64,000 nt of DNA from Streblospio benedicti (lineage: Eukaryota; Annelida; Polychaeta; Spionida; Spionidae): contig CM032659.1 in the NCBI GenBank assembly GCA_019095985.1, forward strand, positions 8,937,217 through 9,001,216. Reading direction: 5' to 3'. Of the stretch, positions 1 to 11,000 are shown piece after piece (within the stretch, counting starts at the first letter, position 1; each line of letters begins with the position of its first letter). The notes beneath the pieces were generated by a model that ran no database searches, was not told the DNA's origin, and was given only the letters and a program-made list of their open reading frames with translations. The position numbers and the translations under genes are program-made.

Positions 1-159
1 TAGGAACCAATTCAAAATATTGATAAACATTGTACCTATTGAAATTTAAGAATATGTATGCATATGCTAACAAGAAGTCGTCGGAAACGGCATAAATCTT
101 CCCCTCCTAGATCAGGCCCTTTTAGGTCTATCAATTTTAAAATTAGTTATTCAAGTTCA

Positions 160-720
160 TTGTACATACATGCATAAAGAATATCGTGGAAAGGCAACAC
201 ATCTAATCAGAATGAAAATAAAAACACATCGCATTTAAACTTCATCAAACGTGGACTAAAGTACACCAAAATCTAAATTGGTAATAATTTGTTTTTAAAA
301 ACACATTGTATCTTCATCAAAAGTAGGCCAAAGTACACCAAATTCTGATCAGATCTGGACAGTAGTACAAGGAAGCTAAATGTGAAATTTGGTGATAATA
401 GGTCTAATACTTCTCCCTGTAGAGTGGTAACAAGGTATTGACACGTATTGCTCATAAGTTCGTCAAAAAAAAGTAAGCCAAAGTACACCAACATCAATTC
501 AGCTGCGGAGACTAGTATGGTGGATAACATTGTAAAAGTTTAATGACATAGGTGAAATACTTTTTCCAGTACAGTGGTAATAATTGTTGTATTCGAATAT
601 TCCATCAATTTTTCAAAAGTAGGCCAAAGTACTTAAACATCAAATCACTTGAGGAGAGTGATTGTCACAAAATTGTAGGTAGCCTCATAGTCATATGAAG
701 CAATATCGTAGGTAGCCTCA
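160..720. repeat. Degenerate tandem repeat, family A, copy 1
   Basis: The block repeats a unit of roughly 120-150 bp that contains the phrase 'aggccaaagtacacca' after 'cttcatcaaaagt', followed by 'ctccctgtagagtggtaac'. At least three diverged units can be read. The same family, with the same entry phrase 'atcagaatgaaaataaaaac', recurs at 19850-20550. The reading frame across it is a by-product of the repeat and I do not call a gene. Function unknown; it is probably the body of a non-autonomous element or a small satellite. Confidence 0.6.
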
Positions 721-1657
721 TATTTATATGAAGCAGTGAAGCATGTCAGCAAGTACATGCACCAGTACTGTGGACACTTGGTAATGGCAGCGTAATTTTA
801 GGAATGATATGAAAAACATCTTTTTGGAAAATGTGAAAGCTATTTGTAATTAATAGAAGAACATGGAGCGTTAAAGTAAGTGTTCAAGTTATTCTGGAAA
901 AGCATAAATTGTGGAAGTTATAAAAGAACATGGAGCTTTAAGGGGGAAGCCCAGAACATTTTTTTACTTTTCTAATTTTTAGTTAATATAGATGATTTTC
1001 ATAATCATTGGTATAATATGATTTAAGAATTTTTCTCAATTTTTTTCAAAAGTGAATTTTTTTTTAAATGTTTTTGAAAGGCATTTTTTGTAAAATAATG
1101 ACCACATGTTTAGGCACATATACTGAACCACTGATAGTGTGTCATTAGATAGAAACACATCTCTTGTACAGAGGAGATATTTCTTTAAATCGTCCCAGCC
1201 TTAGAATTTTGAAATATATCCTTTTAATGCAAAAATAGTAATTTCAAATATGACTCTAGCTTTTATGACAGATATTACAAAATGGCCTTTCCCAGCTCAT
1301 TAGTAGTTCATTATGTGTGTGAATATTCATGAAGGAGATTAGGACTACTTTTGGTAGGCTCCAGAAAAAACATCACATCATACTGATAAATAATATAGCA
1401 AAATTATATACATCATGATAAGTTGATTCAAGGAATAAGCACATATCTTTAACTTTGTTTAGCATATAAAGAGCAATAAAAAAATTGGAGTATGATAATT
1501 ATCAAACCCAACAAACCAATATGTGATTCATGGAAATGTTGGTAGCCTCACATGAGACTTTATTAATGCCTCACTGGACTCTTGTTGTGGTTTTTCTGTA
1601 TTATTCAAGTGAAATAGTCTGGGTGGATTATGAAAGCCATTAAGTAGTACAATGAAA
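721..1657. other. AT-rich stretch with no supported gene
   Basis: Nothing coding is visible. There are long T and A runs near 960-1090 and no splice-bounded open frame. I see no repeat structure beyond the homopolymers. Confidence 0.5.
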
Positions 1658-1659
1658 TA

Positions 1660-1836
1660 CAGTAGAACCTATACCATGTGGAGACCTTTGTAAAAAATAA
1701 AAAATTGTCCATGTAAGGCAGATGTCCTGAACAAAGAGGTTTTTAATATGGCATTGAAGTAATTAAAGAAGAGAAATGTGTCCATACAATACGGGTCTCC
1801 TAAATATAAAGGTGCCTACATAGACAGGTTTCACTG
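1660..1836. mobile_element. 177-bp MITE with TA target sites (Tc1/mariner-like)
   Basis: The ends are inverted: the left begins 'cagtagaacctat' and the right, read on the opposite strand, begins 'cagtgaaacctgtctatg'. TA lies immediately outside each end (1658-1659 and 1837-1838), as Tc1/mariner elements produce on insertion. The interior is non-coding. A much shorter relative lies at 3286-3351. The assignment rests on terminal sequence and the TA duplication only. Confidence 0.65.
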
Positions 1837-1838
1837 TA

Positions 1839-2901
1839 CCTTGGACCTTATTTCATCATTTCAGCAAGTACTACTACTGCGTATTAATTTCACAATATGA
1901 TAAGATTTCAAGAAATTGCATAAATAGTTTTCTGTTGAATTAACATTTTATAAAGAGAGGTTGAGTTATCATCTTCATTCTTATTGCATGTGTGCCTGAG
2001 TCACAACAAAGTGCAAACCCACAGGCCCCGTAGGCGGTTCTGGCTCAAACCCGGAGGGCTGGAGAGCAGAGACAACTCCCTCCCTGAGGATAGCTAGCAC
2101 AAGTGCGTGTTCACTAAGCCTGAACCTAGCCTAGACCAGAGATAGAGAGTAACCACCGCCACAAGTTAACAATGACTGATGTCTACTGTGTTGTCGAATA
2201 GCCTAGGCACTTATGGTTGGGCCACTCCTAAGACGTTTCCACGCGAGGAAGGCAGAAGCTAGTAGGAGATAGTGAATAAGGGCCTAACTCCACAGGATTT
2301 AAGTTGCCTGCCCTACGACTGCTCAGCGCGGAATCTAAGCTTGAAGTGCCATTAGTTGGCTTACTATGCAAGATACAGAGGTACATCAAGCATGATTAAT
2401 ATTATACGCGCCTAAGAAACAACACAGTCCTTATGCGAATGTGACAGGTTGGAGGTTCTAATCCTAACTGACGCCACTATTACAGGGCAACCTACTCTTG
2501 CAGACCCCTTAAGAGGGCTGCGCGTTAGTGATCTAACTTATAAGGGATTTCTGTCACATCCCAACCCTTGCGTAGAGGTTCATCACATGTTATTCCATGG
2601 CGTCCAGGGAGTTAATAATAAAGAGAATAAGCAGTAATTAGATATGCATAATATTAGCTAATGTGCATGGAGAAGAGAGAACAAGAGAATAAGTCTAACA
2701 TGTATGCATTGTATACTGGCACAAATATATCATATACATATAACATTTAATCCAAGTAGTAAGAAGTTGCATGAAACCTGAACATCTAATGAGTTGAGCG
2801 ATTTAATGCGAAATACGGTCTAGGAAAACATACATAATTTTGAAAAAATCCTGAATAAATAAAACACAAATAGGTACAAAAAATAAACATAAATCACTTA
2901 C
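1839..2901. other. Intergenic or intronic DNA, no supported gene
   Basis: A moderately GC-richer island at about 2010-2340 contains many short words such as 'ggccccgtaggcgg' and resembles untranslated DNA of some retroelement, but I find no protein match or terminal repeat. The 62-codon frame at 2449-2637 has no recognisable sequence and no splice context. The remainder is AT-rich. Confidence 0.4.
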
Positions 2902-3256
2902 CCATAAGCTTTTCTGTAAATTTCATCATCTAAGAACATATATTGTCTGATATCATACATCTGGTAGTAATTGTTGGTAGAGTTTAGCTCCAAATCGGCG
3001 AGGATAAATTGAGAAGTCCAGTGACAAATCACGATTACTGGATGAGTACTTAGTTTACTTTTACCTAAAATGTTATCGTTTTGCTGCCAACCATAGAGAG
3101 AATTTGTTAAAATTTTTTGAACTTTTTGTGGACTGTACGTGAATATAGCCTCAACAGCACAATTAATTCCTAAAAGCTCAGATATTTCTTTCGGATATCC
3201 TGGTTCAGGAGTGAGGGGATGTAAGCCCAGCATAAAATACTTGAACACCATTCCAT
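2902..3256 (-). CDS. Internal exon, hemopexin-like repeat protein
   Basis: On the minus strand a pyrimidine tract and AG (..tttctgcttgtag) open a 355-bp frame that closes at a GTAAGTG donor. The encoded stretch includes 'PGYPKEISELLGI' followed by 'AVEAIFTYSPQK', matching the hemopexin repeat pattern (GYP-x-x-I, then a D/E-A-x-F/A-Y strand). The start takes two bases of a split codon, which fits the phase-1 end of the exon at 13541-13697, so both probably belong to one gene with a 10.3-kb intron. The last third, with 'NNYYQMYDIRQYMF', is not clearly hemopexin. Hemopexin repeats form extracellular beta-propeller blades in matrix metalloproteases, vitronectin and relatives; which of these this gene is cannot be told from two exons. 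Confidence 0.55.
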
Positions 3257-3285
3257 CTACAAGCAGAAAAAGGTGCATTTTTATA

Positions 3286-3351
3286 CAGTGGAACCTGTCT
3301 TATGTGGACACCTTAACAAAAAGGGAAAGTGTCCTCACAAGACAGCCTGAG
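3286..3351. mobile_element. 66-bp foldback relative of the TA-type MITE
   Basis: The left end 'cagtggaacctgtctta' pairs with the right end 'gtcctcacaagacagcct', leaving almost no interior, and TA flanks both sides (3284-3285 and 3352-3353). It is a hairpin-only member of the family at 1660-1836. It lies about 30 bases upstream of the acceptor of the hemopexin-like exon, inside the intron on the minus strand. Confidence 0.5.
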
Positions 3352-3459
3352 TACACTATTGGCAATTATTAATCTCCTTCTATAAACATTGAAGGCTTTG
3401 TCAGTGACAATCGATTGGTGTAATATTGCAATATTGGCATAATAGAAAACAAGGGGATA

Positions 3460-4224
3460 AGAAGCTCCCATCTGAAGAAGTAGAGTAGCAAGGTCAGCTC
3501 TCAGATCCAGTCCCAACCCTCAAAGTGAAGTTGGCTTGCAAGGTGGCACAACTGGCAAAAGAGGGGGACTGCCTGAGAGTGCAGCTGGATGAGCGCAACG
3601 ACCTCGTGCTGCGACAACCTGTTAGTAAAGCAACTGGCTCAGTCTGGGTCCCCTCCCTTACCCCCCCCATTAGAGTGGCCACCGGCACCATAATATATCA
3701 GACGGCATGATGGAGTAGGGGGCCGCATGCCCGAAAAAATAAAAAAAGTTTGGGGCCTCACACTGCGTGTACTCTACAGCTCGGAGGTGGTGATGTACGG
3801 ATGTGTATTGAAATCTGGGAGTGGCCACACTCAAGGTTCCTGGATCGAACCCTCATTGCTGCCTACTGTAGGGGAGTTTGGGAATCTATCCGGGGACTGT
3901 GCATGGCCACTTCCATTATTTATAAATGAACCATTTGAGTGATGGTCACCACAAGAGGGTGGACATTGGTAACCACACACTTCACCAGCCATGGAAACAT
4001 CCAGGGATTGGTCTGCATGAGTGTACCAGTAATTTACTGGTCACTCACCTCAACTCAGCGGTTGGACACTCCAGGGTGTGATAGTCCATGTAGTGACCAG
4101 TGTCCACCACCATGTGATGACCATAGCTCAAGCAACCAACCGTTCTTGACCCCTTTTACCTCCAGTCACACCTACTGGGTTATAATGAGTGAATAGAACC
4201 TTGAACCTTGCAGGTTTAAATATA
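3460..4224. other. Unassigned GC-richer segment
   Basis: Several short open frames overlap here on both strands, but none has a recognisable domain or splice frame. Around 3841 the minus strand reads 'gggttcgatccagg', which resembles a tRNA-type B box and could mark a SINE; no matching A box is convincing. Left unassigned. Confidence 0.3.
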
Positions 4225-4340
4225 TCAAGATTCAAGATTTTATTTACATCTCGTGACCCATCACGGGTATTCGAGATACAAAACTGTACAATGCATAATA
4301 AACTACACAGTGATGCTACATGAAAATTAATGAAAATATG
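4225..4340 (-). mobile_element. LINE 3' end (minus strand)
   Basis: Read on the minus strand, the segment ends '..gagatgtaaataaaatctt' followed by repeats of 'gaatctt', the usual short tandem tail of CR1/L2/Jockey-type LINEs. A diagnostic 3' UTR phrase 'cccgtgatgggtcacgag' lies just inside. The element body upstream (above about 4340) is not recognisable as coding, so this is a strongly 5'-truncated copy. Confidence 0.55.
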
Positions 4341-4815
4341 TATACAAAAGATCAGTTACAGAAGAACATAATAATTGTAAAAAGTAATTGATGTCTTGAT
4401 TTATCACCATACAATATTATATAACAAAGCAAAACATGCCTGATAGAATGTATACCAAAAATGTGCACAACATATTAAATGATAACAAAATAATTAAGTC
4501 ATAGTCTACCACATCAGAGTCTACTCCGACTTTTTCACTGCAAAATCGCGCTCTCGATAAACCAACTTTCCATACAGAACAACTGCGATTACTCACGTGA
4601 TAATCCTGTATTTCAAACTAAAGCGAATAAACTTTACATACAGATGTAAATTGTGTTGCAAATAATCAGGGTATTGACATAATTTTACTATCATTTGGAA
4701 GATCGTTTTTTTGTGCATCGGCAATCCATTTGATGCGACTAATTCACATCGCCAAACACTCACATTTCTATGAGAATTGACATGACATATCATATACCAT
4801 TTTAATACTTTGCCC

Positions 4816-4870
4816 CTCAAATCGGCCTAAACCGGCCGCGGGCTCTCTCCCTCAAATCGGCCTAAACCGG
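4816..4870. repeat. Two near-identical 20-bp direct repeats
   Basis: The phrase 'ctcaaatcggcctaaaccgg' occurs at 4816-4835 and again at 4851-4870, separated by 15 bases. No function is evident. It lies between the LINE 3' end and the coiled-coil ORF region and may be a replication-slippage duplication. Confidence 0.6.
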
Positions 4871-5436
4871 CAGGACCATTCCACGTGTTCGGGTGTCGAA
4901 AGCTTCGTCATACAAGTCATTCTTTTGGGCTATAGCAGCGGTGCCATCGTGATTAAAAGTAGTTAACAATATGTAAAACCGTTGTACAGTCCCAAAGGGC
5001 ACTCACCCAGGCACCGTCACGTGCCTCAGTTAGCGAAGCCTAGCAAATCTGGAGAGCATAGATAAGCGCGAGGCAGACAAGGAAGTGGCAGTCTGCTATG
5101 AACCAGTGAACAATAAACAACTCAACAAGCTCCTGGCATGCTCTCACTTAATACTGGTGAGGAATACAGGATTCAACCCACAGCAAAGCTAACTACATCC
5201 AAAGAAATAGAAGAAAGAAGAAAAAAACACAAAAAAAACACCAGAAGCAAAAGAAGAAGCAAGAGGATAGAAGACAAAGAAGAAGATTGAAATCATCAAC
5301 AAAATATTACAAAGAAAACAAATACAGCAGACTCAACCAACTAATCAAAAACAAAAATAAGACAGCCAAAGTGAACACAAACAGCAGCTGACAGCGACGA
5401 TTATATCAATCGCTGGCACTAATCACCCAGTGCTGA

Positions 5437-5937
5437 CACTATGGAATTAAATGGCCAAATCCAACTCACAGCCACAAAGCTTCAATAATCCAATCAACCA
5501 CACGGAATGATGGTGACATCACAAAGATTGCCTCAAAATCTGCAAATGTTGGTAACACTAACATCAAAAGCATAAGCAACCTGTCAACATCATTTAAACC
5601 ATCAGATGCGTCCTCCCCGCTGCCACAAGCAGCCAAACTATACTTACAAAACGACGTTGACAAAATACATAGGCGTCTCGCTCACATGGAGCAATATACA
5701 AACGAAGAATACGCCACTCTCACCAAGTGTATGGACACAATACAACAGCACACAGACGCAATAGGCACTCTAGATCAGAAGGTCGCTCATCAAAATAACG
5801 TATTGTCAAAGTTGGATCAACAAATGACATCCATGGATCAACGAAGGAGGCAGTTAGATTACCAGAACAGGGACCTCAAAACAGATGTGTCAGCGTTACG
5901 CAACGACAATAACAAGTGCAAATGCAGTCATATATAG
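5437..5937 (+). CDS. Coiled-coil ORF1-like fragment (probable LINE ORF1)
   Basis: The frame is open from about 5437 and encodes a Ser/Asn-rich lead ('SISNLSTSFKPSDASS') then a long heptad-rich stretch ('LDQKVAHQNNVLSKLDQQM') typical of coiled coils in ORF1 proteins of non-LTR retrotransposons. The first in-frame Met is at 5686. The frame closes at 5937, but the next frame (from 5916) goes on with 'YIETTKTELKDFFGQALLDG', so one small indel separates them. A Gln-rich piece near 7114-7327 may be its continuation beyond the insertion at 6045-7090. The preceding 5000-5430, with a purine-rich tract, would be its 5' UTR. The ORF1 assignment is an inference; a host coiled-coil exon is possible. Confidence 0.4.
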   Translation, partial: HYGIKWPNPTHSHKASIIQSTTRNDGDITKIASKSANVGNTNIKSISNLSTSFKPSDASSPLPQAAKLYLQNDVDKIHRRLAHMEQYTNEEYATLTKCMDTIQQHTDAIGTLDQKVAHQNNVLSKLDQQMTSMDQRRRQLDYQNRDLKTDVSALRNDNNKCKCSHI

Positions 5938-6044
5938 AAACGACCAAAACAGAATTGAAAGACTTTTTCGGACAAGCTTTGTTGGATGGTTTTGGGCAAA
6001 TTGCAAGTAAAAAAAATGAAAAAATACAGTTGGGTGGGTATGTC

Positions 6045-7090
6045 TATTACGAAACAGCCAAGTACGATATATCCCCTTACTACGATATCATCATTGCTTC
6101 TGGACGTCATCCACTATTATTCATATACAAATAAAGTAGGCCTAATACGAAATATCTCTAATACGATAAAATGGTACTTTCGATGCCATAATTGCTTCTA
6201 AAGTCACAAATTCGTCTGCCAAATACGATATTTCCTTCATTTTCGTTCAGAATTTACTTAGCCTTAAACACATAGCGCGTTCTGTCACTCGGCAATAAAA
6301 ACAGATGATTAAGACTGCATTTCTACGCGATGATTAGGGGACAGACTACTATATCTTACGTGGTGTTATGCTTGTTAGAACATAATTAAAGAACAAAGGC
6401 CAGTTGAAAACAGAGGGGTGGTTATCGGTAATGACTCTGCAAACATTACAAGCGGGCAGTTATAGGGATAGTTTAAGGTCAAGCAACAGGAAATGCAAAC
6501 AATCACAGGTTAGGAATTCTTTTCAATCTATTGTGTTCTACTCGCCCCGGTTAAGGCTGCTGGTGGGTGGTTATCGACTCTGCAAACATTACAAGCATGA
6601 TGTAAATGGGTAGTCGGTTGAAGTCCTGTTAATCAACATGACATTAACAATGACTGCGCACACATTACAATCACAAGCTTAGAAACAAAGAAACTAAGAA
6701 ACAAAATACAGGTAACAAATACAAGGGAGTGGTCCCTTTAGGAGGTTAAATCAAAAGATGGTCCGAGACCTAAATTGATAATGCGCAGCAGTCACCAATT
6801 AAACTTACCATAACGGATTATTCTTTGTGAAAATGGATATTTTTGCTGATATTAATATCTATTAGTAATAAAAATATTCAATTTTTTTACATCTAATAAT
6901 CTATTTGAAGGTGAAACTTATATTTACAATTTGTGATAGTACACAATGTCTGCTATGTACCGCAATGTCATATTTTTGAAGGTGAGATACTGATATATCG
7001 CCCACGTGGTCGAGTTCCGACGTTCATTTTCCAAGTATTGATATAACGATAATATGCTTAATACGATATTGGCTCATCAATATCGTAATA
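6045..7090. mobile_element. Candidate 1.05-kb insertion rich in 'tacgatat'
   Basis: The left edge reads 'tattacgaaacagcc' and the right edge, on the opposite strand, 'tattacgatattgatg', giving a short inverted terminus 'tattacga'. Repeats of 'tacgatat' and 'aatacgata' cluster just inside both ends (6064-6095, 6149-6240, 7035-7088), as in subterminal repeats of non-autonomous DNA transposons. It lies between two pieces that look like one ORF1-type frame. No clear target duplication is visible, so the borders are approximate. Confidence 0.35.
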
Positions 7091-7330
7091 AACAGTGATC
7101 ACAAAATCGAATCAATGGCGGCACGCAGCAGCATCACGGCAACAGCTGCCACTCAACAACAGCTGCCAATCAATGAATCAAGCAACAACCGCCACCTAAT
7201 CAGCAAGGAGGCTATGGGCAACAAAACGCACGAATGGCTTCAAATCAGTGAAATTCAACCATGCCACATATCTACTTGCCAAATAGCCAACCCGGAAGTT
7301 GAGACTACAAAAAGGTTATTTGAGTGATTT
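7091..7330 (+). other. Gln-rich open segment, possible tail of the ORF1-like fragment
   Basis: One frame starts MAARSSITATAATQQQ and encodes Gln/Asn-rich sequence; another reads 'QQGGYGQQNARMASNQ'. Composition matches low-complexity tails of some LINE ORF1 proteins and the position matches a continuation of the coiled-coil fragment past the inserted element. No domain is recognised. Confidence 0.25.
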
Positions 7331-8095
7331 GGTATCTTTAGGCCCCATAGAGCTCAAATCCACCGGATGCTAAAAAATTTACCTTGGGCAATAATTTTTA
7401 TGGCCATTTTTCAAAATGGCCGCCATGAAAATGATGAATATGGCTAAAATTAGTGGTTTAACACATAGAAACAAAATATTGGTGGCAAAATGATGAGGAT
7501 TTTGTAAGCTGAAAGGTTTTCTGATAAAAAAATAATGTTAATGTGGGCAGCCATCTTGTTTTTTTTTCAAAATGGCTTCCAACATGGCAGCCATTCAAGC
7601 AAGCGGCAAGAAAACAGTAGTATTTTGAAGAAAAATTAATGCACCATTAATTATTACATACATTCTAACAACTTTATAACAAATGCTTCACATAAGGATA
7701 TTGTGCAACATTGTATGTGTGATTATAATGAAAATAAACTCTACCGGTAACTGTAGTTGTTGGTTAAGAAGTACATTATGGACAGAACGTAACATGTACA
7801 TGTATGAAACATTTGCAAGCTTGCAAACCACTGACTGTCACCTTATTGTTTCAGCTTTAAGAACCACTACTACTGCTATCCTATCTTATATTATACAGAA
7901 CTGGATTAATCCTCAACTTTAGGGGGTGGCCTTTCTGCGTAATCGGCCACGCAACCTTCCCCATCATGCTTTACGATCGGAAAGGTTAGAATCACTCATC
8001 TCGAGGTGGTTGAGAGGGGTAAATTTTATTTGTTACGGAAATTTGGCACTGAAATTATCATTCCATAAAGCAAAACAAAATTAGACATAATTCAA
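7331..8095. other. AT-rich DNA with 'atggcggcc'-type words; no gene
   Basis: Words such as 'aaaatggccgccatgaaaa' and 'aacatggcagcc' at 7410-7600 resemble the repeat family with AAGATGGCGGCC motifs seen at 27930, 42130-42620 and 45360-45680, suggesting an old diverged relative. The 79-codon frame at 7683-7922 has no recognisable feature. Confidence 0.35.
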
Positions 8096-8099
8096 TCCT

Positions 8100-11000
8100 C
8101 ATCCATTTCTATGTTACACCTTTGCTTGGCTCTTTGTTGTCCGGAACCAAGCCTCCCGTCCTGTGTTGAATCTTGGACCAAACTGCGAGTACTTCCTCAC
8201 TCCCTCGGCTCTAGCTTCGTCTTCCTTTGAATGCAAGGATTGAGTCCCCGGTCACGCACCGGCATGTCAGGAGGAACGACAATCACACCCGGCTTCCGCG
8301 CTACCCCTGGCCCATCGTTATCACCTGTCGCTGGAGTCACCTTGTCCGTGCCTAAGATCACCAGACGTCTTGCAGCATGGGTCGAGCTTCTCCCCTAGCG
8401 GAGTAGGACAGCAGCACTGCCTCCTCTGGAAGACGAAGTTCTAAAATCCCGAGACCCGGAGAGCTGTTTCACCCCTTGTGGGCGGCGACCAGCCTCCCCG
8501 GTTCCCTTCTCCATTTTGTGCAGCTCTCCCCCAGGCCCGCTTGCCCTAGGACCCTGGACATTATTTTGACCTGGTGTTTGGAAAGACCCTGGGACTCAGC
8601 TCAGCGAGATCCCGGCGCCCTCGGTGCTGCTCAACTCCTTGGCGCTCCCGAGACAGCCTGACCATCCCATGGCAAATCCACGTACGAAGTCAGCTGCAAC
8701 ACACCATCACCTGCGAGCTTTCAAACTCACTTGCCTCTCGATATCAAGCCAGCAGGGGGAATTCTCCCTGTTTATTCGTTTCCCTCCGACAAAGTGACCG
8801 GGAAAGGAGGGTTCGTCCCCACCTCGGCTTGGACATCCTTGGCTTTCTTCAAGGTGGCCTGCGGCCTGCCATCCATCCGTCAGCTTCTGCCTTGTTCGCG
8901 TCACTTACGCGCTTGTAGCTTCCACGACTTCAACTCTGCTTTGGTCGCATCTGGGCACTGGTAGCGGTAGCGGTAGTGGTAGTGATCTATCTGACCACAT
9001 TTCCAGCATCCATTGTCCACTCCCAGCTGCTCCGGGCCGCAACTCTGACTGGCTCCATCTGATCTCCTGCGGGCTCCTCCCCGGGTGCCATGTTTCCGAT
9101 GGCTGCCTCGCTGAGAGTTCGATGCGCCCTTCCCTGATGTTTTCTCCTTAGCCATGTTTGCCTGTCCTGTCAACTGCACTGTGTTCTGCTGATCCATCAC
9201 CTCCTTCAGCCGCACTACATTCGCGATGGGAGGGTTCTTGGGCTTCGCAGCGTTCTCCTTCTCTTTCTCCTGCACGATGTATGTCTGGTACTTTCCGGGG
9301 TCGTCACAACTCTCTCTATGCACCAGTTCTTGCATCAGCCCCGTGAACCCTACAGGCTGCGCGGTAACTTTGTCGTACATGTTCTCTACACTGTTTGCAA
9401 ACAACGTGCATTTACTGGGCTTAAGCTTGATTCGCGCATTATAGTCGGTCAAATACGGCGCGGAGATTCAACATCGCGACCTCGAGATTCTTGCCAAAAG
9501 CGAGAATATCATCCACTAGACTAGACATTGACTCCACACGATGTCGGCGAGGACCATTTCCATCAAACGACAAAACATTGCCGGCATGTTACAAAGTCCA
9601 AAGGGCATGACGATCCACTGAAAGAGCCCCTGATGTGTCATAAAGGCTGTCTTTTCCGCGTCATCTGGGTCAATGGCAACCTACCAATAACCGCCTGCGA
9701 GATTAAGTGTGATGAATATACTTGGACCCCGCAAAGGCGTCCAAGCACTCGTCAATGAGCGGCAGCAAGTAGGCGTCCTTCCGGGTCATTTCACTTGCGC
9801 GATGTCTTCTCCTGCTGGCTGGCACTGATACGCCTCCCCTCGTCTCAACTCCTGCAATCCATTGCACGGATTGCTCCAAATGGAGGTGCGAGAGTCACCC
9901 TCGTCCACTGCTAGCATGTATTACTGATGTTAAACTGACGTTCGTCGAGCCATGTGGTGACAATTTCCATCCACGGTCAGTCGAAGGGTCTTCTGCGACT
10001 CAAGCCCCACCTTATTACCCCTTTCGAACGTGACCCGCGGGTCCCCCGAAAGTGTAGATTTTGTCTCTGTGCTTGGCCATTTCCTGCCCGGGCTACCAAG
10101 CCGTCGTTCAGTTGCTACTAACTCAGTGCAACGTTCATGTACGTCCACTCCTATGCACTCCTGAACAGCATCCTGCACGGCGGCACCAGGACTACTGTCT
10201 TGCACCGTGGATTTCTTGACAGTGTGAGCTGAACCTTTTGTCTGTGCTACCGCCTTCGTCCCTGCACCCTGCATGTCTCGCCCGCGGCCCCCGGCGATCA
10301 CATCCTCCTCGAATGTCTAGGCCGAGCAAAGCCAGGGGCTGATCAGCTGGATCCTGTTGCACTCTCATGGGCGGTCCGGCGGTGCCATCGCTGCCCAAAT
10401 CCATACCCCCGTATCCCTAGCGGTACCCCCATGCATGTCCGCTAGAACTCACCCCGGGAAGTAGCTTCCCATCATCTGGTGTAGACCTCTGAGGATGATT
10501 GTCGCTTGTATCAGTCGCGACTGAGAGACGCAGAGTTTAACCCCAGCTCTAGACGTTTCAAGATGGCCTTCGTCGGTGATCAATCGTGTTGTGTGCCTCC
10601 AAAGCTCTGCCCGCTGTTTGTCCTGACCCGGGACTAATGCCCCATCCAGCAACTCTTTCAACTGCTCTCTAACGTTGTTTGCCCCATCGCGCCTAGTCTC
10701 CGCAATCTTCCTGCGAATGTCGGCGCCGTTGTGCTGCAACACCTCTAGGAGGACCTTTTCGGCCGTCCCAAGTGTTAGGTGGTAGGCGCTAACGCCTAGC
10801 TCTTCGATCCAATGTAGTGGCAGTCCTTTGCGTGAGCCTGGAGGAAAATCACAAACCGACCCCAAGAGCAACAACTTCGGTTGCCACCTCCATGAGCACC
10901 TGTGTCTCCTCCAACTGGCAGAGATGAGTCCACTTCAACTCTTGAACACCCTCGTAAAGTGCTGCCCGGAGGTACTGCTACGGGTCCTCCCTTCTTTCCT

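Noticed and set aside
3841-3858. B-box-like 'gggttcgatccagg' suggesting a tRNA or SINE.
   Set aside because: No A box or cloverleaf pairing at the right distance.
8476-9758. Several plus-strand frames of 60-110 codons in GC-rich DNA.
   Set aside because: Shadows of the minus-strand Gypsy fossil; high GC lowers stop frequency.
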